From an uncultured Dokdonia sp. (GTDB taxonomy: Bacteria; Bacteroidota; Bacteroidia; Flavobacteriales; Flavobacteriaceae): a stretch of 6,731 nucleotides of DNA. The notes below the pieces were generated by a model. It saw only the letters and a program-made list of their open reading frames with translations. It did not search any database and was not told the DNA's origin. A program made the translations under genes and the position numbers. The DNA lies in assembly GCA_937124495.1 (NCBI GenBank), contig CAKZKZ010000911.1, positions 1 through 6,731 on the forward strand, in the 5' to 3' direction. This document shows, piece after piece, positions 1-6,113 of the stretch. The stretch's first letter is position 1. Every line of letters begins with the position of its first letter.

Positions 1-385
1 CCAATTTATCTATTTGGGAAACGACAATATTTGAAATATTGATAGCATTATATGCTTGACTAAAGTATAAGCTTATAGCACCGCCAGTGGCTGCGGTATA
101 TTGATAATCGTAATATACTTCGTTAGATCTCCTACCAGTTGTTACTAGAACAGCATTGTCAGACATAATATCTGGGATTCCTTGCAAGGCAGATCCTGGA
201 GCTGAATAATAACCAAATAATTGATTGTACATGCCGTCTACAGCTGTTTGAAATTCTGTAGGTCCTTCTAAAAAGTCTACAGGATTAACAGAAGTAAATG
301 GTTCTAAATTGTCTATTTCATCACTACATGAGTATGTCATTCCCAGTAATAATGCTGATACTATTGTTAATTTTATTTTTTTCAT
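1..385 (-). CDS. SusD-like outer-membrane lipoprotein, N-terminal part (cut by window edge)
   Basis: This is the first 128 codons of a SusD/RagB-family lipoprotein, the surface-exposed lid that captures ligand for the SusC channel. The reading frame opens with ATG at 385 and stays open to the left edge. It starts MKKIKLTIVSALLLG, a lipoprotein-type signal peptide, and Cys20 (in TYSC) is the likely lipidated residue. Ser-Asp-Glu follow at once, which fits the acidic lipoprotein export signal known from Bacteroidota surface lipoproteins. Later, around residues 106-128, the text YFSQAYNAINISNIVVSQID matches the start of the SusD TPR-like helices, where family members usually carry a Y-x-A-I-N-x-x-N pattern. 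The gene begins 17 bp after the SusC stop, so the two are almost certainly co-transcribed. SusD proteins are usually about 450-600 residues, so roughly three quarters is missing. The ligand cannot be inferred. Confidence 0.9.
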   Translation of the reverse strand, partial: MKKIKLTIVSALLLGMTYSCSDEIDNLEPFTSVNPVDFLEGPTEFQTAVDGMYNQLFGYYSAPGSALQGIPDIMSDNAVLVTTGRRSNEVYYDYQYTAATGGAISLYFSQAYNAINISNIVVSQIDKL

Positions 386-402
386 TTCTGTTTTTTTTAT
401 AT

Positions 403-3400
403 TTAAAACCCTATTTCTACACCAAATGTATATGAACGTGTTTGTGGATAACTGAATAAATTAAAAGCTCCAGCTACAAATCCTGCGTCACCAGGTTCTG
501 AAGTTTCCGCTGAGCCAATTCCTACTTCTGGATCTCCTTCAAAACCAGTTACAGTCAATATATTTTGTCCAGTTCCATAGATTCTCAAAGAGCTAATGAA
601 TAATTTTTCAGTAAAAGTGCTTGGGAGATTATAGGCTAGTGTTAATGACCTTAAGCGTAAGAAATCTCCTTTTTCAAGGAACCTAGTTGATGTTTGATCT
701 GCTGTAGCCTGAAATAATGGACTTGGAAGAACATCAGTATCTCCTGGTTGTTTCCAGAAGTTCAATGCTTCTGTTCGTAAGTTGGAATCTATATTTCCAA
801 TAGCCACACCAGCTTGTCTTTGAAAATTGATAATATAATTCCCAGCTTGAAAAGCCCAGTCTGAGCGTAAGCTAAAACCTTTCCAGCTTAGATTGGTGTA
901 AAAGCCTCCTTGAATATCTGGAGCGGGTGACTTACCTTCTAAAAGGGTTTGAAAATCAGCACTAAAGTTGTCAGTAATTGCATCATTTTGATCAAGATAT
1001 AATGGAGCTCCATTGGCTGGATTAACACCGGCATATCTTGGTAAGAAAAATGTGTTTAATTCTTCGCCTTCTCTTAAAATAGTATTCCCATTAATAATAT
1101 CTGCTCCATCGAGAAGTGATATTACTTTGTTGTTTAATTGAAATGAGATGTTACCTCCTGTAGAAAATCTGAAATCACTATTTCTTATAATATCATAGTT
1201 TAGAGAAATTTCTAATCCTTGGTTTTCAATTTCTCCTACGTTTGTTGTTACAGAATTGTCAAGATCTCCTTGTGTTAGAGAAAGTGGCCTAGGTAATAAA
1301 AGTTCATCAGAGTTTCTTTGGAAAAAATCTACAACTCCATTTAAACGATTGTTAAATAACCCCCATTCAACACCTATGTCTAACGTTCTCTGTGCTTCCC
1401 ATTGAATATTAGGATTTCCTAATCCAAAAGGAATTAATGCTGCATTTCCATTAAATGTACTAAAGCCTGCAAGGTTCAAAAATTGAAAATTCCCAATTGC
1501 TTGATTACCCGCGGTTCCTAATGAAGCTCTTAGTTTTAAATTGCTTATAGTGCCATTGTCTGCAAGGAAACTTTCATTTGAAATATTCCAAGCTACACTG
1601 CCGCTCCAAAAATATCCTTCTTGATTATTTGGGCCAAATCTAGTTGATGTATCCCTACGTATACTTCCAGATGCAACATATTTTCTATCGTAATCATAAG
1701 TTAGAAATAAACCTTGAGAAAATAATCTATTCCTAGATTCATCAGAACCTGCAGTCTGAGCTTCTGTTGCAACATCTTGAAATGGGATGTCTGGAGATGG
1801 GAAACCTCTGCTAGTAGAAAATTGGCTAGTAAAAACACGTTCAATATATTCTAAAAGGAAATCTGCTTGAATATTATGTACTCCGTTAAATGTGTCTTCG
1901 TAGCTTAGCGTATTCGTTACATTATAACGTAAATCAATAGAGGCATTATCTGTTTGGGTTCCAGGAAAATTAGCATCTCCTATAAATCCTTGAAGAACAC
2001 CGCCAGGTAGTGACCTATTTGTTCTGTTGAATCTATTGGATGTCGCACCTACTAGGAAATTGTTAGAAAACTTATTAGAGAGCTTGATATCTGCTCCTAA
2101 GCTACCAATGATTAAGAAGTTTCTGTTGTCTTCTGGCTCTGTTTGAAGAGCTCTGGCAATTGGAAATCCAGTGGATGTAGGATTAAAAACATTTTCGCCA
2201 TTGTCATCAGTTGCAATACTGCCGTCTTCATTCCTTAAAAATAGAGGTTCATATGGGTTGTAATCGTATAAACCTCTAAATGGGTTTTGCACATTGTTTC
2301 TGTCTCTAGGTAAATCTGACGTATTCCGAGATAAAGAAATATTTGTGGTTAGTTTTAACCATTTTTTAGCTTGATACGAGGTGTTTAAACGTATTGATGT
2401 TCTTTCAAACCCATCAATACGATCTATAATACCTGTATTCTTACTATATGCAAGAGATAGGAAATAGCTTAGCTTCTCGTCCCCTCCAGAAATAGAAAGG
2501 CTGTTATTTTGGATAAACCCTTGTCTTAGTAATTCTTCTTCCCAATTTGTATCTAATGCTATAAGATTAGCAAGCTCTTCTGGTGTAGATGTCGCTCCAG
2601 GTAAACTCTGTGCAGCAGCGACTCCTAATTCTGCAAATTGTCTTTCAATATCTAGTTTTCCCCTTGCATCTAAAAGGTTAAATGGGTCAGGAGTTCGTTG
2701 AGAAAAACCTATAGAAGAATTAAAGTTAATTTTAGCTTCTCCATTTTTTCCTTTTTTGGTTGCAATTAAAACAACCCCATTAGCTCCACGAGAACCATAT
2801 AAACTTACTGTAGCGGCATCTTTGAGAATAGAAAAACTTTCTATGTCATTTGGATTAATGTTATTTACATCATTAGCATCGATTGGAACCCCATCTACAA
2901 CATATAAGGGTGTGGTCGAGGCGCTTAAAGATCCAATACCGCGTATTTGAACAAATGCAGTTTGTCCAGGTCTTCCATTTGCTCCTACAACTTGCACTCC
3001 AGCAGCTTTGCCTTGTAGTGCGTTGTCTAAACTGGTAGAAGGGACTAAGTTTTCTATATCCTTGCCAGTAACTGTAGATATAGCTGATGTCGATAACTCT
3101 TTGGTTCTGCTGCCAAAACCAATAATTACGATTTCGTCGAGCGTGTTGTCCGCCTCTAAAGTAATAGTAATGGAGGTTTGACTACCTATAGGTATTTCTA
3201 CATTTTTAAACCCTACATAACTGACAACAATAATGTCAGTAGCATTTACATTAGGTAAGGAAAACTTACCATCAAAATCTGTTTGTGTACCATTGGACGT
3301 GCCTTTTACTAAAACATTAGCTCCTGGTAAAGGACCCTCAGCTTCAAAGACTGTTCCTGATACTGTTTTCTGTTGTGAAAAAGCAGTTTGAACTGCAAAC

Positions 3401-3441
3401 ACTAGGAATAGTGTTAACACTAGGCATAATTTTTTTTTCAT
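403..3441 (-). CDS. SusC/RagA-family TonB-dependent outer-membrane transporter
   Basis: This is a complete 1012-residue SusC-like transporter, the usual size for the family. It is an outer-membrane barrel that imports glycans, peptides or other large ligands using TonB energy. Residues 1-22 form a signal peptide, probably cleaved near FSQ-Q. Residues 26-98 are a carboxypeptidase-D regulatory-like domain (SGTVFE...PLPGANVLVKGT...TDFDGKFSL). Residues 102-110, DEIVIIGFG, are the conserved segment before the plug. The plug domain, about 113-228, carries QIRGIGSLS, PLYVVDGVPID and ILKDAATVSLYGSRGANGV, all SusC hallmarks. The rest is barrel, ending VEIGF with a terminal phenylalanine. There is no N-terminal STN domain, so direct signalling to an anti-sigma factor is unlikely. 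The ATG start gives a perfect signal peptide and lies behind an A/T-rich leader without a Shine-Dalgarno sequence. The SusD-like gene follows after 17 bp. The substrate is unknown. Confidence 0.96.
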   Translation of the reverse strand: MKKKLCLVLTLFLVFAVQTAFSQQKTVSGTVFEAEGPLPGANVLVKGTSNGTQTDFDGKFSLPNVNATDIIVVSYVGFKNVEIPIGSQTSITITLEADNTLDEIVIIGFGSRTKELSTSAISTVTGKDIENLVPSTSLDNALQGKAAGVQVVGANGRPGQTAFVQIRGIGSLSASTTPLYVVDGVPIDANDVNNINPNDIESFSILKDAATVSLYGSRGANGVVLIATKKGKNGEAKINFNSSIGFSQRTPDPFNLLDARGKLDIERQFAELGVAAAQSLPGATSTPEELANLIALDTNWEEELLRQGFIQNNSLSISGGDEKLSYFLSLAYSKNTGIIDRIDGFERTSIRLNTSYQAKKWLKLTTNISLSRNTSDLPRDRNNVQNPFRGLYDYNPYEPLFLRNEDGSIATDDNGENVFNPTSTGFPIARALQTEPEDNRNFLIIGSLGADIKLSNKFSNNFLVGATSNRFNRTNRSLPGGVLQGFIGDANFPGTQTDNASIDLRYNVTNTLSYEDTFNGVHNIQADFLLEYIERVFTSQFSTSRGFPSPDIPFQDVATEAQTAGSDESRNRLFSQGLFLTYDYDRKYVASGSIRRDTSTRFGPNNQEGYFWSGSVAWNISNESFLADNGTISNLKLRASLGTAGNQAIGNFQFLNLAGFSTFNGNAALIPFGLGNPNIQWEAQRTLDIGVEWGLFNNRLNGVVDFFQRNSDELLLPRPLSLTQGDLDNSVTTNVGEIENQGLEISLNYDIIRNSDFRFSTGGNISFQLNNKVISLLDGADIINGNTILREGEELNTFFLPRYAGVNPANGAPLYLDQNDAITDNFSADFQTLLEGKSPAPDIQGGFYTNLSWKGFSLRSDWAFQAGNYIINFQRQAGVAIGNIDSNLRTEALNFWKQPGDTDVLPSPLFQATADQTSTRFLEKGDFLRLRSLTLAYNLPSTFTEKLFISSLRIYGTGQNILTVTGFEGDPEVGIGSAETSEPGDAGFVAGAFNLFSYPQTRSYTFGVEIGF

Positions 3442-3514
3442 CTCTTTTAAATATTAATTTTTTAATAAAAACACAGTGAAAAATTATTTTCATAACTCAT
3501 CACTAATGAATATC

Positions 3515-3534
3515 CACTTAGCTAGGTTTAAGTG
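3515..3534. repeat. short inverted repeat upstream of susC-like gene
   Basis: CACTTA at 3515-3520 and TAAGTG at 3529-3534 are exact inverted copies around an 8-nt spacer. They lie 74-95 bp before the susC-like start, either in its leader or near its promoter. Six-base arms in AT-rich DNA can arise by chance, so a role as an operator or leader hairpin is only a possibility. Confidence 0.3.
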
Positions 3535-3665
3535 AATTATTTCTAAGTAAAATAGGAGGGTGTTAAAGCATTTTATTTTTAAGTGTAGAATTACCTTGCA
3601 TTCAGTTTATGAATAGCTTCGAGTGACTTAATTTTATTTTATGTAATTCTTTTAAAATGCGTCTC

Positions 3666-3684
3666 GGGTCATTATTTATGATCC
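3666..3684. repeat. near-perfect dyad, possible regulator site upstream of susC-like gene
   Basis: GGGTCAT (3666-3672) and ATGATCC (3678-3684) are inverted copies around a 5-nt spacer with a single mismatch. In plus-strand RNA the mismatch would be a G-U pair. The site lies about 225 bp before the susC-like start. The short spacer and symmetric TCAT/ATGA core are compatible with a dimeric DNA-binding protein, but no cognate regulator is visible in the window. Confidence 0.3.
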
Positions 3685-3787
3685 ACAATGGATTAAAATA
3701 GTAAGAAGGTGCTGCCCGATATTTTTCTATTTCTATTTAAATTTTACCTTTTTATGGCAGGATGTAGATAATGCCGATAAAGTTTTA

Positions 3788-3813
3788 CCATTATGTTAAT
3801 TTTAACATAATGG
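3788..3813 (-). terminator. strong hairpin after the Omp85 gene, probable terminator
   Basis: Twelve-base arms, CCATTATGTTAA and its exact complement TTAACATAATGG, surround a 2-nt centre. As RNA this folds as an 11-bp stem with a 4-nt loop. It starts 15 nt after the Omp85 stop codon, the expected place for transcript end or 3' protection. On the minus strand the bases after the stem are TAAAACTTTATC, so there is no proper U-tract and it is not a textbook intrinsic terminator. The fold is symmetric, and it could instead be a 3' stabilising stem or a protein-binding palindrome. Confidence 0.55.
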
Positions 3814-3828
3814 CAGAGGTGATATTGC

Positions 3829-5526
3829 TTAAAAACGGATAGCGAGTTGAAAATGAAGCTTAGTATTTGCAAAGCGAAATACTTGATTTTCTGCTTTCCC
3901 ATTAGCAAGGTTTATGTTAAAAATGCCAGCTTTTGTTCGTAATCCAGCTCCAAATCCAAAACTTACTAACTTTTCTTTTTGATCAGTAATTTCATTTTCA
4001 AAATAGGCAAGATCTATAATACTGTGTACATAGATGCTGGAATTTAATACATACCTATATTCTGTATTTAATGTGCTCACAAGATTTGCGAAAATGCTAT
4101 TCTCTTCAAAACCTCTTATGCTTGTAATTCCTCCAAAACGATATAATTCATTGGTGAGGTAGGAATCAGATAGGAGAACTTGTGTTTTGTTTTTAAGATA
4201 AATCTGATTAGTTGCGTTCAGTTTGAATATATGGCTAGCCGTTGCATTTACATTTATCTGATTTTCTTTCGTGTCGTTAGATGTTCTGTCTCCAATTTCT
4301 CCATCAATAATAAATTGACTTTTGATTGGAAAGAAAAAATCTGATTGTAATTTTGAATATGTAAAACTACCCAATATTCTCTGCTGTGTGTAGTCTTCTA
4401 TGATTTCATTGGTAGTGTCAGCAGATTCAATAAGATCTTCAGATTGCTTTGATTTATACCCTAAAGAAATCGTATTGTTAGCGTTTATTTGATAAAATAG
4501 GCTTACTTCTTGACTATTCTCAGAAAAAGTGCTGTCTCGTCTGAATAATGATAATTGTGTTTCAAGGCCAAGAGGACTCCTAAATAAGTAGGGTAATGTC
4601 GCTTTTACGTTTAATTGTGTCTGGTCATCACCATCACTTTTATAATTAAGTAATAACGTTTCTCCGTAATTAAGATTATTAGTAAGTATAAGATCTATGT
4701 AACCATCCAGTTGAAGTTTATTGGTTTCTTCATTTGTTGCAAATCCTAGAAAACCATCAAAGCGATTATTTATTTTTCGTTCTAAATAAAAATAAATGGT
4801 TGTACTGTCTTTTGTAAACAATACTTGAGGATCTTTCTTTGAGGTGATAAAACTAAGATTGTTTAGCCGTTCATTTTGTTCTAAGAGTTCTTTTTGATTA
4901 AATAGTTTTCCTTCCTTTATTCTCGCATAGTGTTTTATAAAACCTTTTGGTGCTTTTTTATATCCATTTATAATGATACGATTCGCATAACGATTCAAAT
5001 CTTGTTCTATAGAAAGTATTCCGGTAAGTGTATTTGTATTGTTTTTGGAAAGTGATTTTATTTGAAAGCTAGTAAAAGGATTTCCGCTGTTTGCAGCAAT
5101 AGTAGTTAGATTTTCTAATATCGCTTTCGCGAAAGCGGTCTCCATAAGTATGCTATCGTTTTTTACAGGAATGTCAGCTTTTTTAAGATACTCTTTAATA
5201 GATGCTTCTTGTCCAACATATATCTTGACATACTTGTAGTGTTTGCCTAAATTCATTCTGGATGCATAAGAAGAATCGTTGATTTTATTTCTTTTTTCAG
5301 TAATGTCTATGTAGCCTAATTCAGATAAAGTGATTTTAATACTATCTATAGTTTTGTATAATGGAGTTAGTTCTTTGAAAGTTTTTGGATACCCTATACT
5401 GTCAATTATTTTTGTTTCTATAGGGGATTCGCTTTTTATAGTGAGGGTAAGTTTTGCTTCTTGAGCTGTGCAATAAGAAAAGCTACTTATGTATAGAGAA
5501 AAAAGGATGTAAATAAAACGTCTCAA
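3829..5526 (-). CDS. Omp85-superfamily (BamA/TamA-like) outer-membrane protein with POTRA-like domains
   Basis: This 565-residue protein most likely inserts or translocates proteins at the outer membrane. Residues 1-21 are a signal peptide, probably cleaved after CTA before QE. About 24-180 form periplasmic segments that look like divergent POTRA domains. The clearest POTRA is about 181-251, running from NRIIINGYKKAPKGFI to TTIYFYLERK. From about 255 the chain is beta-barrel, with the Omp85 loop-6 signature GGITSIRGF at 465-473 (Arg471) and the ending LAIRF, whose terminal phenylalanine fits a beta-signal. It is shorter than BamA (about 800 residues) and nearer TamA or two-partner-secretion transporters in size. 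The start is TTG at 5526. The codon just before it is TGA, and the next in-frame ATG is at residue 91, past the signal peptide, so TTG is well supported. It is divergent from rpsL. The client protein is unknown. Confidence 0.82.
   Translation of the reverse strand: MRRFIYILFSLYISSFSYCTAQEAKLTLTIKSESPIETKIIDSIGYPKTFKELTPLYKTIDSIKITLSELGYIDITEKRNKINDSSYASRMNLGKHYKYVKIYVGQEASIKEYLKKADIPVKNDSILMETAFAKAILENLTTIAANSGNPFTSFQIKSLSKNNTNTLTGILSIEQDLNRYANRIIINGYKKAPKGFIKHYARIKEGKLFNQKELLEQNERLNNLSFITSKKDPQVLFTKDSTTIYFYLERKINNRFDGFLGFATNEETNKLQLDGYIDLILTNNLNYGETLLLNYKSDGDDQTQLNVKATLPYLFRSPLGLETQLSLFRRDSTFSENSQEVSLFYQINANNTISLGYKSKQSEDLIESADTTNEIIEDYTQQRILGSFTYSKLQSDFFFPIKSQFIIDGEIGDRTSNDTKENQINVNATASHIFKLNATNQIYLKNKTQVLLSDSYLTNELYRFGGITSIRGFEENSIFANLVSTLNTEYRYVLNSSIYVHSIIDLAYFENEITDQKEKLVSFGFGAGLRTKAGIFNINLANGKAENQVFRFANTKLHFQLAIRF
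5122..5137. repeat. 16-bp perfect GC-rich palindrome inside the Omp85 gene
   Basis: The sequence CGCTTTCGCGAAAGCG is its own reverse complement over all 16 bases. It is conspicuously GC-rich inside an AT-rich gene. On the coding strand it is read in frame as part of T-A-F-A-K-A-I (residues 130-136), in the periplasmic region before the last POTRA. From memory, which I cannot check here, similar short palindromes recur in some marine flavobacterial genomes. This may be one copy of a dispersed motif rather than a feature of this gene. Confidence 0.7.
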
Positions 5527-5552
5527 TCAGGTTTAGTTTTTGATGTAAATCT

Positions 5553-5605
5553 AACGGTTTTTGAATATAAAAAGTGTTTTAAAGGATATATAATAAGAAA
5601 CCGTT
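5553..5605. repeat. 8-bp inverted repeat in the Omp85/rpsL divergent region
   Basis: AACGGTTT (5553-5560) and AAACCGTT (5598-5605) are exact inverted copies with 37 nt between them. They sit between the Omp85 start and the rpsL promoter, on the upstream side of both genes. They might be paired half-sites for a regulator or the foot of a weak stem. The intervening DNA is very AT-rich, and chance is a fair alternative. No clear TAnnTTTG promoter for the Omp85 gene was found in this region. Confidence 0.3.
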
Positions 5606-5626
5606 TTAAAATAAGTAGGTTATTAT

Positions 5627-5656
5627 TTGAATAATCTTAAAATAGTTGTACTTTTG
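5627..5656 (+). promoter_or_regulatory. Bacteroidota-type promoter of the str operon (rpsL-rpsG-fusA)
   Basis: A -33 element TTG (5627-5629) is followed by exactly 19 nt and then TACTTTTG (5649-5656), a full match to the Bacteroidota -7 consensus TAnnTTTG. This arrangement is that of the primary sigma factor in this phylum, and it points at rpsL with a leader of about 50 nt, starting near 5661. The -33 element is centred in a 14-bp dyad, ATTATT-TG-AATAAT (5622-5635), which might allow protein binding over the promoter but could be chance in AT-rich DNA. Confidence 0.8.
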
Positions 5657-5660
5657 CAAG

Positions 5661-5674
5661 CCCTTAAATGAGGG
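5661..5674 (+). promoter_or_regulatory. small hairpin at the predicted 5' end of the rpsL leader
   Basis: CCCTT (5661-5665) can pair with GAGGG (5670-5674) across a 4-nt loop, giving five pairs including one G-U. If the promoter assignment is right, this stem lies at or within a few bases of the transcript's 5' end. Such a stem could protect the mRNA. It is short, and a regulatory role is only inferred. The rest of the leader up to 5712 is A/U-rich and holds the repeat AAATTTTA twice (5681-5688 and 5691-5698). Confidence 0.35.
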
Positions 5675-5712
5675 ATAGTTAAATTTTAACAAATTTTAGG
5701 TAGAAAGAAATT

Positions 5713-6087
5713 ATGCCAACAATTTCACAATTAGTACGAAAAGGAAGAGTCAAAATAACTAAGAAGAGTAAATCGGCTGCTTTAGATTCGTGCCCACAAC
5801 GCCGCGGCGTATGTACTCGTGTTTACACGACTACACCTAAGAAACCAAACTCGGCTATGCGTAAAGTTGCGCGTGTCCGTTTAACAAATGGTAAAGAGGT
5901 GAATGCATACATTGGTGGTGAAGGACACAATCTTCAGGAGCACTCGATAGTATTAGTTAGAGGAGGAAGGGTAAAAGATTTGCCAGGAGTTAGATATCAT
6001 ATTGTACGTGGAGCCTTAGACACCGCGGGTGTTGCAGGAAGAACGCAATCAAGATCTAAGTACGGTGCAAAACGCCCAAAAAAGTAA
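5713..6087 (+). CDS. rpsL: 30S ribosomal protein S12 (uS12)
   Basis: S12 is a 124-residue protein of the small subunit that lines the decoding centre and monitors codon-anticodon pairing. Length and sequence are typical: PTISQLVRKGR at the N-terminus, CPQRRGVCTRVYTTTPKKPNSAMRK at 27-51, and GGRVKDLPGVRYHIVRGALD from 84. Lys43 and Lys88, the positions where substitutions classically give streptomycin resistance, are both lysine, so the allele looks wild type. Asp89, the residue methylthiolated by RimO in bacteria that have it, is present. The ATG start has no Shine-Dalgarno sequence, only an A-rich stretch (TAGAAAGAAATT), as is usual in Bacteroidota. It is the first gene of the str operon, and rpsG follows after 26 bp. 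Confidence 0.99.
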   Translation: MPTISQLVRKGRVKITKKSKSAALDSCPQRRGVCTRVYTTTPKKPNSAMRKVARVRLTNGKEVNAYIGGEGHNLQEHSIVLVRGGRVKDLPGVRYHIVRGALDTAGVAGRTQSRSKYGAKRPKK

Positions 6088-6113
6088 ATCATCAACACTT
6101 TTAAAGAGAAGAA

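Larger units (their letters stand above)
3442..3828. other. 387-bp intergenic region between the Omp85 gene and susC-like gene
   Basis: I see no credible gene here in either direction. The region should hold the end of the Omp85 transcript on the right and the promoter of the susCD-like operon on the left, both on the minus strand. I searched the minus strand for the Bacteroidota -7 element TAnnTTTG and found no exact match, so the susC-like promoter is not placed. What can be seen is a strong inverted repeat next to the Omp85 stop (3788-3813), a near-perfect dyad at 3666-3684 and a weaker dyad at 3515-3534. The length is more than a simple promoter needs, which leaves room for regulator binding or a long leader. 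Confidence 0.6.

Noticed and set aside
2756..2950. 64-codon plus-strand open frame
   Set aside because: It lies entirely inside the susC-like gene on the opposite strand, over the highly conserved plug domain. It has no recognisable domain and no promoter, and it is explained as an antisense shadow.
3551..3608. Plus-strand AGGAGGG followed by a GTG frame of about 18 codons, resembling a ribosome binding site plus small gene
   Set aside because: Strong Shine-Dalgarno sequences are not the norm in this phylum, the frame is very short and low in complexity, and there is no promoter or similarity to support it.
3600..3614. ATTCA-N5-TGAAT inverted repeat
   Set aside because: Five-base AT-rich arms are expected by chance in a 387-bp AT-rich region, and nothing positions it relative to a promoter.
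3442..3828. Possible tRNA, CRISPR array or insertion-sequence remnant in the large gap
   Set aside because: No cloverleaf with a TTC-type T-loop, no regularly spaced repeats, no terminal inverted repeats with target duplications and no transposase fragment were seen.
5668..5682. Four-codon ATG...TAA mini-frame in the rpsL leader (M-R-D-S)
   Set aside because: It is too short to judge, has no attenuator-like codon run, and overlaps the small hairpin. It is most likely a chance occurrence.
5799..5810. 12-bp perfect palindrome ACGCCGCGGCGT in rpsL
   Set aside because: It encodes the invariant Q-R-R-G-V segment of S12, where CGC and GGC codons readily produce such symmetry, so coding constraint explains it well enough.
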